A DNA stretch of 64,000 nucleotides from Pseudovirgaria hyperparasitica (Eukaryota; Ascomycota; Dothideomycetes; Acrospermales; Acrospermaceae): assembly GCF_010093815.1 (NCBI RefSeq), contig NW_022985549.1, positions 3,058,804 to 3,122,803 on the forward strand, written 5' to 3'. Made by a program: the position numbers and the translations under genes. Every line of letters starts with the position of its first letter. The stretch's first letter is position 1. The notes below the pieces were generated by a model that did not search any database, was not told the origin of the DNA, and saw nothing but the letters and a program-made list of their open reading frames with translations. Below are positions 33,668-44,415 of this stretch, piece after piece.

Positions 33668-34127
33668 ACTATGATCATATAGATAATGTTATGTACTAGT
33701 AGAATTACAATAATGATCATTTATTAAATTTATTACAGCGAGGCATTAAAATGTATATAGGGCATGAGGATATCTCTCTCGGATAAGGCCGTGGTTGAAT
33801 TAATTAATATATTCGTAAAAGGTGGTTTTCAAGTCGTGATTTTGGTGAGGGCGCTAATTAGCGGGCGCTAGATATATATAGTCTTCATATATCTTTTCTA
33901 AAGATAATTCTTATATTACTTCTACACTTTTAATCCTCTTATTCAAATTATTACCCTTATGATCTGTATCTAATCAATGCATCGTCTGACTTTTACATCC
34001 AATAGCATAGATCTAAAATTCACCAAAGATCAAACTTGTGGTTGAACTAGCAACTACATTCAAGCCACGACTCACACCCATCCCCAGACAGCACTCATCA
34101 AACAGTGAGCACCCTCGCCGAGTCACC
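33668..34127. other. AT-rich RIP-like intergenic block
   Basis: Bases 33675-34010 are AT-rich with many TA and ATA words, similar to the blocks beside ohr. Nothing codable was seen; the right edge is the promoter of the kinase gene. Confidence 0.5.
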
Positions 34128-35564
34128 ATGACCGCTGAGAACGCGGCCCTCCAAACACTCGGAGTGGTGGGGCAATGGATCTGGGGCGATGACGAAGAAG
34201 ACGTGGTATTCGCCCAGGCCTACGGGCATGAGAGAACTCTGACATTCCGCCTGACGCGAGACACCAGCAATCCAGCCAAGTCGTCTCTAGCAACACGAAT
34301 CGTGAACGGCTTCCACGATGTCGAAGTGGACGATCCACAAGCTACCTTTGTCGAACGTGCCGATATGCGCCGTGCGATATGGAATGCAGTCGCTCAGGTC
34401 TGGGACAAGTGCAGCCAGCAGGCTACTGTCACGGATCCGGATGCCATCATTGACCTTTTGGACGCCGACCTGGCAAACGACAGTCGCAGGGTGACTTGGC
34501 GGATCTGTCATGAGCCAAAGTTCGACGACTTCATCGGCTTGCTATTGCCGGTCAGCAAACTGTCCGTCGGAGACGCTGTTCAGTTAGTGGGCTTCGAAGA
34601 GCTTGTGTTGTCTCAACAGCTCGGCGGCAAAGGCTGTGCCACTCTCGCACACACGGCCTCGGATCCCACGACTCTACTAGTCTTCAAGGGTGTTGATTTC
34701 CGGACATTTCTACACACCTACGAAAGCGGACACGTGAACGAGGTGGTCAGAAGCTTCTACCATAGCATCGAGCTTCTCAATCACATGCCGCCCCATCCCA
34801 ACATCCTGCCTCCAGCACAAACCCTCGTCACTCTCGCAAACACTCACACTCGCACACCTGTTGTATGCGGAACCCTTTACCCCTACCTAGCGAATGGATC
34901 AATAAGCGACTACATCGAGCGAAGCAACCAATCCGGCGAAGAGATTCCACTGCTTCTCAAAGCTCAATGGTGCCACCAGATGTCCTCAGCAGTCGCACAC
35001 GTCCACCACGAAGGACATACCTACCACATGGACCTCAAACCCGGCAACTTTCTCCTCGACCGAGACCTGAACGCCGTGCTAATCGACTGGGAACAAGACG
35101 ACGCCCCCATCTCAACAGCAGCTCCCGAGATCGACGGTACATGGGACGTCGAAGAGGTGACTCTCGACTCCAGACCCCTTCTGCGCTACACCAAGTACGC
35201 AGGACCCGCACGCCGCAACACCGCAGCAACCACACCAGGAACAAACGGGTGGAACACATGGAACGTCTTCCCGGTCTGGACAAGAGAATGCCCACGCGCA
35301 GCGGAGCTAGCAGAGGTCTTCAGCCTCGGCCGCAGCATGTGGATGGTTCTCAGCGAGCCGACGGGCGCAACGTTCGAGGATATCTCAAGCTCAGACGAAG
35401 TCGTGGTAGATTGGCAGCACGGGCACGGGCACAACCTCCCAGCGGCCTGGATCGCCGTGGTGAATACATGCGTCGACTCCGATCCCAACAAACGGCCCAG
35501 CCTGGCCTACCTCGAGCGGTTCTGGGAATCTCAGTACCGGCAACTTCGCACGCCACTGGCTTGA
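34128..35564 (+). CDS. Protein kinase-like protein, fungal-specific type
   Basis: Single exon; Met at 34128 gives 478 residues, while an earlier in-frame Met at 34038 would add 30. The N-terminal 180 residues match no domain I know. The kinase-like part has a beta-3-type Lys (LLVFKG), a helix-C-like Glu (SFYHSIELLNHM), a catalytic loop YHMDLKPGNFLLD (HMD replacing HRD) and VLIDWEQDD where DFG is expected, so the metal-binding Asp is kept but Phe-Gly is replaced by Trp-Glu. FSLGRSMWMVL and DPNKRPS match the C-lobe. Activity is plausible, but the substrate is unknown. Similar stand-alone kinases are expanded in filamentous ascomycetes. It is bordered by an AT-rich block. Confidence 0.8.
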   Translation: MTAENAALQTLGVVGQWIWGDDEEDVVFAQAYGHERTLTFRLTRDTSNPAKSSLATRIVNGFHDVEVDDPQATFVERADMRRAIWNAVAQVWDKCSQQATVTDPDAIIDLLDADLANDSRRVTWRICHEPKFDDFIGLLLPVSKLSVGDAVQLVGFEELVLSQQLGGKGCATLAHTASDPTTLLVFKGVDFRTFLHTYESGHVNEVVRSFYHSIELLNHMPPHPNILPPAQTLVTLANTHTRTPVVCGTLYPYLANGSISDYIERSNQSGEEIPLLLKAQWCHQMSSAVAHVHHEGHTYHMDLKPGNFLLDRDLNAVLIDWEQDDAPISTAAPEIDGTWDVEEVTLDSRPLLRYTKYAGPARRNTAATTPGTNGWNTWNVFPVWTRECPRAAELAEVFSLGRSMWMVLSEPTGATFEDISSSDEVVVDWQHGHGHNLPAAWIAVVNTCVDSDPNKRPSLAYLERFWESQYRQLRTPLA

Positions 35565-36231
35565 GAGAGCGCGCGCACGGAAACACTTGTTGTGTGGAAG
35601 GCACACAGATTCGATTGTACGTACGTACGGGGGGGGACGACCCCTTGCCCTGTCTGTTTGGATTGTTCGGCTTTGTTCGGGAATCGGGAGGGTTACAATG
35701 GGTCGTAAGTATCCTACACCAGCATCATACATTGCATACATTGTTGTTAGTCGTCGGGTGCTCGTTCTATTGTTCTACTGCTAATAATAGGAAAGACTGC
35801 CCCATTCCGAGCATTTCCGCCAGCGTCGACGCCCGATGTCGATAAGCTGTTTAGCCAGCGTCACGTAGCTATAACTCCCAAATCGGTGCGTAAAAGACAG
35901 CCATTCAACTCCGTCCCACCATCCTTGAAGGATAGTAGATTGATAGATAGAAGCCCGCGACTTGCCACCGCATAATTCCGCAGCTCTGGTCCGTCTTCAA
36001 AATTCGCACACCGGCAGAACGCTATGTGTGTATATCAGACAAGCAGGCATCCGACCACAGAGGCGGGGGGCGGGCGGGCGGGCGAGCGGGCTTCTCATTC
36101 CTAAGAGCTGAGATAGAAACACGATTCATAATTATACCCCGTCTCCATCTCGTCATCTCGAATCAAAGCTGCTGCCTCTCCCTCTCCCCACACACCGACC
36201 CACTCAGAACAAAACAAATCCAAAGTCAAAA
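35565..36231. other. Intergenic with GC-rich simple repeat
   Basis: About 670 bases. A run of (GGGC)n type, with GCGGGCGGGCGGGCG, lies near 36064-36088. No gene recognised. Confidence 0.5.
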
Positions 36232-36957
36232 CTAATCCATGGTAAGACTCCCCGGCCATTCCCGCCACGCACGAGCACTAATCTCCGAATCAAACCACGG
36301 TGACTCCTTCATATGATTCCGGACCGGTAACCTCTCCTTAAACTTACTATACAGGCGCAACGCCAACAACGCGTTGGCATCATTGCAAGCCTTCTTGCGC
36401 AGGTCCTTCAACTTACAGATGCGCACGGTACTGACTTTATTATCGCTGTGGTTCTCCAGAAAGTCGAAGTAAGCCTCATGAATATTGCGGGCGTGGAAGA
36501 AGATCCGGACGTTTTCGTCGCAGGCACCGGCGGACGGGTCCTTTGCGTTGTGGGATTGGAGAAGGTCTTTGTTGGAGACGGGGTTAAGGGGGTCAGAGTG
36601 GGAGAAGGACTTGAGCGAGCCATCGCCGCCGGCGGCGAGATCGGTCAGGTCTGTCATCTCCTTTCTAGATATGACGAGGCCGAAACTTTTTTGGAGACCG
36701 TTCATGACCTCGCCGCGTAGTCCCAAGTGGTGGTCGATCATGCCGGTGGGGATGAGATATTGTTTGGGATCTTGTTTGGGATCTTGTTCAATGAGGACAA
36801 CCCATGGGTCGGGTTTTTTTTTACTTTTTCTAGAGGGAAAACAAGGAAAACGGGACTTGGTGGGTTTGCCGTGTTTGTCGTTGGATTCGGGAGATCGGAC
36901 GATTACCTTTGAAGACATAAGTGTGGTGCGTGACATGAAAGAAACGAGAGATTGCAA
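36232..36957 (-). CDS. Unknown fungal protein
   Basis: A single frame of up to 241 residues; Met at 36936 or 36918 are alternative starts. It has a basic N-terminal region (SRFPCFPSRKSKKKP), a WVVLIEQDPKQDPKQYLIP segment holding a short internal repeat (GATCCCAAACAA-like units in the DNA) and a helical C-terminal half rich in Lys and Leu (VRICKLKDLRKKACNDANAL). No signal peptide or membrane span. I do not recognise a family; the ordered middle and C-terminal parts argue that it is a real gene. Confidence 0.55.
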   Translation of the reverse strand: MQSLVSFMSRTTLMSSKVIVRSPESNDKHGKPTKSRFPCFPSRKSKKKPDPWVVLIEQDPKQDPKQYLIPTGMIDHHLGLRGEVMNGLQKSFGLVISRKEMTDLTDLAAGGDGSLKSFSHSDPLNPVSNKDLLQSHNAKDPSAGACDENVRIFFHARNIHEAYFDFLENHSDNKVSTVRICKLKDLRKKACNDANALLALRLYSKFKERLPVRNHMKESPWFDSEISARAWREWPGSLTMD

Positions 36958-37840
36958 GGATGAAGAGGTACTTTTCTGGTAAAGGCTGGGTGGGATATGC
37001 TTACAAGTATGGCGACCTTTGGTTGTCCCGAAGATTCACTCATCGTTTCGCTGTAATGTCAGCTACGGCTCCAGTTCTCGAAAGTCAAGTTGCTGTATTG
37101 GGGCGAAGACGCAGGAGAGGATATGTTGAGTATCCGAAAGCATAACAGACGTGGGATACTTAAATATTCTAGCTTTGGGCAGCTCGCACGGGCAGCAGGT
37201 ATCTGGACAAAGAGATCGCCTTGGTGTTGAGCTCGAGAATGAGAAAAGTCCTCCTGCTGGAAAACAGTGTCTGGATGGCGAATGGAATGGAATGTGCCAG
37301 ACTCGTACCAGCATGCAGGCTGATCGCCCAAGATACTGGCCAGCGAAAAAATAATCATGATTACCATATTATGAAGATTCGAGTGAGGTCAAAACAAGAG
37401 TGAGTTCGGTTGGGATGAAGTGGACCAGACCTGCGGGAAGTGGTACCCGCAGTCTTAGGGTGCCTAAGGAATGTGACGTGCTTAGCGCGCCGGGAGGTTG
37501 AGGTGACATGCGAAACACTACGTGTACTTCAGAAGCGGGTTCCTTTGAAGAGTCGTTATTTTTCTATCTCTAGTAGTCATCGCGTGGATCGAGGTGGAGT
37601 ATATGGCTACATGTGCAGCGAGCCGACCGGAACAAAGGATCGACCGGATATATGTTACAGGCGCTATGCAAAAATCCAAATCGTGCTATGCATCAAGGAA
37701 GAAACTCCACCGACAACGCCATGCCGCTAAATTGCAGACTGAGAAATGAAGCAGACGTGCTTCCTGCGTGCTGTTCGCTAGGTTGCTGTACAAATCATGA
37801 ATGGTGATGCTTTCTTACCGAGAGCCCGTCGTTACGCCGA
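36958..37840. other. Intergenic, no gene recognised
   Basis: About 880 bases between two minus-strand genes. Only short frames without recognisable content. Confidence 0.45.
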
Positions 37841-38965
37841 CTACATTTCCACAATGTCGACTTCAGAGGAATATTCCTCCATGTTATGTGCTTTGCCAAT
37901 GTGGGACACGAGCACTTCTGGATCCTTGCAGAGCGCATCAAAGTCGCGCGTTTTGTGGCAAAGAAGGCAGGCGAAACCTCCGCTTTCGGTGTGGCATTTG
38001 ACCACCAAGCGAGGACCGATTTCGAAGACGTGCTCCTCAATGATTTCTTCCTGTCGGCCATTTCGAGACACGAGCACAGGCAGACGCTTACGAATCTTCC
38101 ACCTATCTTGGCTGTTGACACTCACACGGATGTGGCAATCGGGACAGCAGCCATCGCCTCGGCCAGCATCGAATGCGCCGGCCAGAGCACGGCGAGGCAT
38201 GTCCTGGAGGTCCATGGCGTACGGGCAAAACAGGGAATTGGCAGGATTGGGACGCTTGGGAGGTGCAAGTGAAAGGTCTTCTAGGCCACTGGTGATCCTC
38301 AGTCGCTCTGATGCAGCAGGTGCAAGTGATATACGGCGGTCATCCTGACCAGCTTGACGTTGGTATTGCGAGCGAAGAGCCTCCAAGGTATTATCGCGTG
38401 CCATGTCGGAAGCCATGGCAAGCTTGTCGATGTCGCGCTGACTCAGCTGACGGCCACTGTTGACAGCATCTTGAAGAACATTAATGACAGTCTGCTGCAG
38501 TTGGATAATCTGTTTCTGTAAGGCATTCTCGGTAACGACTACTCCAGTGTCAGTTTTGCAGTCAATCCAACACTAGAGGCAAGCGCCAGCCAGGCGAGTG
38601 TTTCACGTACGGTCACCTCCAGCAAAGCGGTCACCTAGGCGGGCAAAGCCATTGTTGAACTCTCGTTGTATCATCTGGCCAGATTGATCCAAAGAGCTGA
38701 CGAGATTGTCAGCGCGTGGGGAGTCGTCACGACGGGCATCATTCTTGCCGCCTTTCTTCAGGTCTTTGATCTCATCCTTGAGCTCTTTGATGGCATCGTT
38801 TTGCTGCTCGTCCTTTTTGTGCTGCTTGCGCTTCTCGCCGAGACGTTCGTAGAGGTTGTGGGAGGAGGTGAAGGTACCGATGAGGGTAGAGACAAGGGTA
38901 GCGACGATGAAGGTTTTCTTGACGTTGCTGTCACTAAAATGACCACCACCGAGATCGAGATTCAT
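37841..38965 (-). CDS. Unknown protein: membrane anchor, coiled coil, Cys/His end
   Basis: Exons 38965-38611 and 38538-37841 give 350 residues. The N-terminus (MNLDLGGGHFSDSNVKK) is followed by one hydrophobic helix (TFIVATLVSTLIGTF), then a long Lys/Glu/Gln coiled coil, a linker and, after the intron, a second helical part rich in Gln, Leu and Asp. The C-terminal third carries FCPYAM, CCPDCHIRV, CHTESGGFACLLCH and VLVSHIGKAHN, which could bind one or more zinc ions. The intron phase (C/TC, giving Leu) joins the two coiled-coil parts without a break. The mix suggests a membrane-tethered adaptor, but no function is known to me. Confidence 0.72.
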
Positions 38966-41900
38966 GATGAGCTGACCTTGAGATTTTTTTCCTCAATCAT
39001 GCTCGAGTAGGACATACTCGGCACGGGAGGGGCGGCGAGTGGCATTTTAGCGGTGAGCGAACAGCGCAATGTTGTAAATTAGACAAACGCAGTGAACAGA
39101 CGTTTTAGTAGCTAGCAGAAGCTCGGACTATTTTTGTTGGGCATGCCAGTTGGGTGCTCAATGACTGAATCGGGTAGATTGAGGACAACAGAGCGATAAG
39201 GGAGCGATGGGTTCCTTGGCGTAACTGTGGAGGAGGCTGGCGGGAGGGAGGTGGAAGATGATGGTTGGACTCGTTGGAGAAGCAGGTGGAGAAGAGTGGT
39301 GGGAAAAGGAAGAAGACAAAAGGTAGGAGAGTGGAGCGAGAGTATTTTACAGGGCAGAGTAGAGAGGAAAGGCGATGTTAACAGTTTCAGGGATAGAGAG
39401 GTTTCTTAGAGAGCAGAGAGAGATTGGAGCGACGGGATTGGGGAATTTGAGTGAGGAATGAATTTGGGTGGGCATGGGCGTAATAGGGATTTCGGCTTGA
39501 CCTCGTTCGTTTTGTTGGTTTCAGGACAAGAATAGGCTCTTGGGGCGGCGCCGACGTGAAGTCCCGGCGACGATCGAGAGTGGGAGACGGGAGTAAGGGA
39601 GGGGGGATTGTTGGGTGGCCGATATTGAATGACTCCAGCATCACTTTCCCCTCCAGCTTCACCTTCACTTTCATCATCATCGTCATTCACCGCAAGTTGG
39701 GGTGAAGATGCCAATTGGCCTATGCGAATCTACCGTGTCTGTTTCGGTGATGTGATACAGTATAGTAAGTAGCTTGTGCATGATCTGAGGCAGAGGCAGC
39801 GTGATGTCATTTTATGTCGCAAGCCATGCATTAGTGGCTAAGTACTAGGTAGTTGGGGCAGGTCCACCACCAGCGTGCAGTGCAGGAGGTCCCACCGCTG
39901 CATCTCCAACTCCAGCTTCGTCTGTCTTCTTCTTCGTCTTGCTCCTCGATACTGGCAGTCTCATATAGATAGGTGCTCATGTCAATCAACAACAACGAAT
40001 GCCTCTTTATGAGATTGGAGAGATCTATCTGCCTCTGCCTAACTGTTGTTGTTGTCGTCGTCGTCGTCGCTCCGTCGCTTTGACGTTCTGTATCGTATCC
40101 ACATATCATTGCGCAGCTGCAACAAACCCCGACTTTTACAGTTGAAACCCGACTTGACCTGCATTCTGCAGCTGAGCATGCCAACTGTCGTTCCATGCAT
40201 AAATAAATACCAAGTGACTTGCCCAGTTTAAGTAAGGGGGCGGTGGTGGAACTGGGGCTGGGACTGGGGCTTGGTGGAGCTGCTGAGCCTGCCCTGCTGC
40301 CCCCCGAGGTGGATTTGACTATGTAGTAAATGGGCTAAGCTTAAGGTAATTAGTGCCATGAAGGATACCACCTCCACCTGTCCGTCGGGCACCTACTAAT
40401 TAATTACCTGGCTAGCTTAATTCCCTTTCCTACCAACCAACCCTACTACAGTAAGCATATTACCAACCTCCAGCTCATGTCCAGCTCAAGTCCAGCTCAT
40501 GTCCAGCACAAGTCCAGCATACCTGTCCATATGGGCCGTAGAATAACTGCCTAGAGTCATTACTGTGTCTACTGCTTCATCCCGCCCTCGCCCCACGCCA
40601 TCATCCATGGATGCCTCCACGCCCTCCACGCCTCTACCCGGCTAAACGTGCCTTTTGCTCAAGGAATGAATATCTCTCGTACATGTCTACGGCCAGCATT
40701 CAATCAATGTTACATGTTAAATTACTCTCTAATACTCCTCAGAAACTCTCCAGCATTCTTGGAACTTTGTTTCCGCGCGTCTGAAGCCAGCCAGGACTAC
40801 CCAGCTTATATGAGTCTGATCATCTTGACATAATACTCCTAAATGGCTACCTACACACAAACTGTACGTGGCTTTGCATTATACATGAAACATCATGCAT
40901 CTGCCTCATCCATCTACTGTTACTAAACATGTCTTTCGTCTCACCCGTGTCAGCATCCTGACCAGCCCTAGACCCGGCACACCAGATGTATGTACCCTAT
41001 AGGTAATGTGGAATAAACTTGTACTCAATCTACCTTTCGGCGCACCCACTCCGGGTATCCGACAATTCTCTTTTCCACCTCTCGAGCCGGCATTCCACCT
41101 CCTCAACTTCCTCTACACCGCCAACCTGCACCACACGGCCACCAGCCAGCCAGCCTTAGCCTGTGACTCGCGAGACAAATCATCTGTTCAGGTGTGTATC
41201 TCCACGACTCAACTTCATCGCCCTTGCGTCCTCGCAGAGGTCGTGCCGTCAGCCTGCATGAGTAGGATTCTGTCAGGCCGCCACCTCCTCCATTTTGCTG
41301 TACAGTGACGACGGCCGTCATCTTCTTACCCAGTGTCAGTATAGTTAATCGCGCACTGCTTTCTCGCCCATTCGCCCACTCTCCAACCCTTCTCTGCTTG
41401 GACGAAGCTTAGACTCGTCCTCCTGCCGCTCTTCTCCTCTGCATCCTTCAGTCGGAACAAGCAGCGGTAACCACTGACTGAATGCCTCAAACAACCCACA
41501 AAGACGATCCTATCATCGTCTCTAGTCAACATAGCATCACTCCGACTCCACACTTCCATGGAAGTCATCTGATGGCTACATGCTCTTTCAATTGCCCTTG
41601 CCTCTGCCACCCTACTATATACACACACACATGGCGCAGCATGGACTAGTTTCGCTCTCGAACCAATCAACAAAGCAGTCATGACCACTGTTAACATGTG
41701 ACTGATCCGTGTCCCTTCAGAAGAGCTAGCTTTCGGCCTGTACCGCTGTCACGGCCCGCTATCATGGCATTCCTGACTCCTTCTTCCCGCATCGTTCTAG
41801 CCCTCGTGTCCTTTCCTACTCACAAGCCTAGAATTGATAGGCTGCTGCAGATACACACCCTCGACCCTTACTTGGGTCTGAATCTCACATGTCTATGCTG

Positions 41901-42179
41901 GCGACTAATTATACCGAATAACGATGAACGGTATCACAGCTGGTGCACCAGCAGCATGAACTTTCGGTTCTTGTCGGCAACTTCCCCGACGTGGCCTGAC
42001 AGATATTTCCGATCCATAATTAGTAGAACAGCGACAATATGCAAGAACGTCCGTCTTCGCACCATATCATCACTATTGCATCAATGAATTACGTCTTCCA
42101 ATGATCTGACGAGTCAACTGCATATTCGACGTCATCTTCCAAGATCCTCCAAACCCGACACAGGATCACTGAGCCTTAA
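38966..42179. other. Long gene-poor region with short repeats
   Basis: About 3.2 kb. A 102-codon minus-strand frame at 39406-39714 is low-complexity and not convincing. A tandem 11-base repeat lies at 40470-40520. No mobile element or RNA gene recognised. Confidence 0.45.
40470..40520. repeat. Tandem 11-base repeat
   Basis: About four to five copies of CCAGCTCATGT with variants (CCAGCTCAAGT, CCAGCACAAGT), ending in a shortened copy. The unit is not a multiple of three and no gene overlaps it. Confidence 0.65.
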
Positions 42180-42702
42180 CTACGTCCTGACCCCTGTATC
42201 AACTTCCTCATTGCCCATTGCATATTGCTCTGTCCAACTCTTTGCCGTCTTTTCAAACTCTTCCCGGTCCGTCTGCAGCTCCACAGCAATATCCTTTCTT
42301 TCTTTCCACCACCGCGTTGTCCGTTTCTGGGTCGTTCAGAACCACCTCGACGTCCAGCAACAACTTCCCAATCGTCATCACAGGAGACCATTCATGCAAC
42401 AAAAGTGCCCGCAGAGCAATGCTTCCCTCTTCGTCAACGCACGGATGGTAGATTTTGGTTTCGAATTTGATCTTGGGCGGTAGGCGTGGGTATTCTTGCG
42501 GAAACTCGATTCTTGTCTTGTATTTTCCGTGGGCGTACGGTGAGTGCGACGGTCCCTTGACTGTGCCAACCCATGCGTATGGGTTTGCTTGCTTCGTTTC
42601 CATGCTGAAGAAGTCTGTTGGTACTTCTGCTAGGCGGTCGAGCTCTGTTTGGAACCGTCGTTTCTGACGTGAAGCATGACGCTCTTCTGAGGGCATCGTC
42701 AT
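42180..42702 (-). pseudogene. E2-like (UBC-fold) gene, no catalytic Cys, frameshifted
   Basis: The 149-residue frame starting at 42702 has a UBC fold: PYAWVGTVKGPSHSPYAHGKY, FPQEYPRLPPKIKFETKIYHP and HEWSPVMTIGKLLLDV. Where active E2 enzymes have HPN and Ile-Cys-Leu, this gene has HPC and Ile-Ala-Leu (GSIALRA), so the ubiquitin-carrying Cys is gone. After DPETDN the frame drifts into an early stop, yet the shifted frame downstream reads the normal E2 C-terminal helix (TDREEFEKTAKSWTEQYAM) and ends at 42180. The shift coincides with three GAAA units at 42294-42306; a copy with one unit fewer would be in frame. It is either a decaying gene, an allele that varies in repeat number, or a sequencing error. 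Confidence 0.75.
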
Positions 42703-43072
42703 CTTGGCGGCTTATTCTGTCGAGATTGAAGTAGTGGCACTTTGTGCTTTATACGCTCAGTGTCATTGTAACAACATCACACCTCACAAGCAGACTCGCG
42801 CGAGCTTCATTACTGTATCATCACAATTATCACTCCAGTCATGGTCGTAGATGGCTGCCTAATTAACTACTCTATGACTCGCTTCAGGTGGGGGCTGATC
42901 AAGATCAGAACTAACGAACTTCTGTTGCTCCAACAGCATGACTACTTTCCCATTGGTCTTTCTCACCATATAGTTCCATCATGATTTATTCTGTATTTGG
43001 ATGATACTGCGTGAACAGAAGATATATACCACCTCAGACGACAACGCAGAAGAGCCCTTACAAGCCACAGCT
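42703..43072. other. Intergenic between minus-strand genes
   Basis: About 370 bases; promoter side of the E2-like gene and 3' flank of the O-methyltransferase. Nothing else seen. Confidence 0.5.
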
Positions 43073-44415
43073 CTAATCCTTCAGCCTCATCTCAATCACA
43101 ACCTGAGCTCCTGCTTGATCTGGCCAGAACTTGACAACTTCCAGACCGGCTGCACTCGCAATCTCTCGGAATTCCCTAGCCGTCTTCTCCCTACCAGTCA
43201 TCACCATCATCGACATGTCCATAAAACATGTCATCGCGTTTTCTCCCACCTGAGTCCGATCAGCTAACACAGCATCGCATACCAGTAATCTCGATGTCGG
43301 TCCCATGGCACTCGCGATGTTCTCCAGAATCTTGACACAGGTCTCTGGATAAAAGTTGTGCAGTACGCGTCTGATCAGGTACAGGTGCGCGTTTTTCACT
43401 TTCTGTGGTGCGAAGATATCCTGCTCCATCTTTGTCACCCCTGGGACATCATTCTCATCAATCGCCGCGAGCACATCAGGTCTGTCTTGCAGCACCATGG
43501 CAGCGCCAAACCCGTCAGGTGCTTCTTGCTGGATCGTCTTCAGCGTCGTGCCATTACCACCGCCAACATCGACGATGAAAGCACGATCAGGCTCGGCTTC
43601 TATACCGGCCTTTGCCCCTGCGAAAGGGTATGTACCGCGGATATCGAATAGTTTATCTGCTTGTCCCATAACAACGTCGAATCTCTTTGCCCGGACTGGA
43701 TCTGCGGCAAGAACTTCATAGAATGGCCTGCCTTCATGTCCAAGTGCATATACCCATGGTGATTTCTTGAGATCGAAGAAATCGGCGATGGTATGCGTGG
43801 CAAAATACTCTGGGAGTTTACGCAGGACCATGTCTTGGTCGAGTCTATCATGTTCATCTGAGTAAATGCGAGCGACAGAAAGGGACATGACGTTTGTACG
43901 TACACCATTTCAAAAAAGGCTGCGATCGGACTGTCAGACATGAAAGCCAGCGACTTTTCGTTGTGGAGGAAAACGCCTGGTTCCGTCTCATGAGCGATGC
44001 CTTCTACGCAGAGCATCCTCATGCATCGAGCTATTGAGTTTTAGCTGTCAAGCAGAACATGTTTCATGATATACACTGACTAATGACAGATGCATCGACA
44101 TTAGACTTTTGCGCAAGCTCGCTAGCAGTGATGGAATCGCTCTCGGGCATGTTTTCAAAGACCTTGAGAGACTTGAGTACGTCGATAGCGGCGGTCAGAT
44201 GAGACTGAGCAAGTTAGCAAGTGTGCCCCGATCAACCCGTTCTGATTCTGTCTCACCGATTTCCATTGCCGCAAGACTATGTCGAGTGGAGTCTCACACA
44301 GACAGCGGAACTTATCAGCCACTTCCAGTGTAGCAGTGTGGATATACTGTTTGTTCTGATCTTGCTTGGCCAGAGCTAATAGCTCCTCAGCTGCGGTGAT
44401 GAGTTGGGAAGACAT
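43073..44415 (-). CDS. SAM-dependent O-methyltransferase
   Basis: Four minus-strand exons, 44415-44257, 44204-44081, 44030-43904 and 43844-43073, give 393 residues of the caffeate/sterigmatocystin-type family. An N-terminal winged-helix dimerisation region (LKSLKVFENMPESDSITASE, then RCMRMLCVEGIAHE) precedes the SAM-binding motif FIVDVGGGNGTTL and ends with the KMEQDIF and LIRRVLHNFYPE blocks, where His acts as general base in the family. Such enzymes methylate hydroxyls of aromatic metabolites. No polyketide synthase or other pathway gene is nearby. It is divergent from a Zn2Cys6 regulator with 335 bases between starts, which suggests that the regulator controls it. Confidence 0.9.

Noticed and set aside
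34865-35845. 326-codon plus-strand frame overlapping the kinase
   Set aside because: Arg/Pro/His-rich shadow in another frame of the kinase gene; GC-rich coding sequence often gives such long false frames.
39406-39714. 102-codon minus-strand frame starting MASSPQLAV
   Set aside because: Low-complexity Asp/Glu/Ser/Pro composition, no motif, no joining exon found; probably chance.
41698-42087. 129-codon plus-strand frame
   Set aside because: No family match, no conserved motif, in a gene-poor stretch.
43356-43721. 121-codon plus-strand frame opposite the O-methyltransferase
   Set aside because: Antisense shadow of a well-supported exon.
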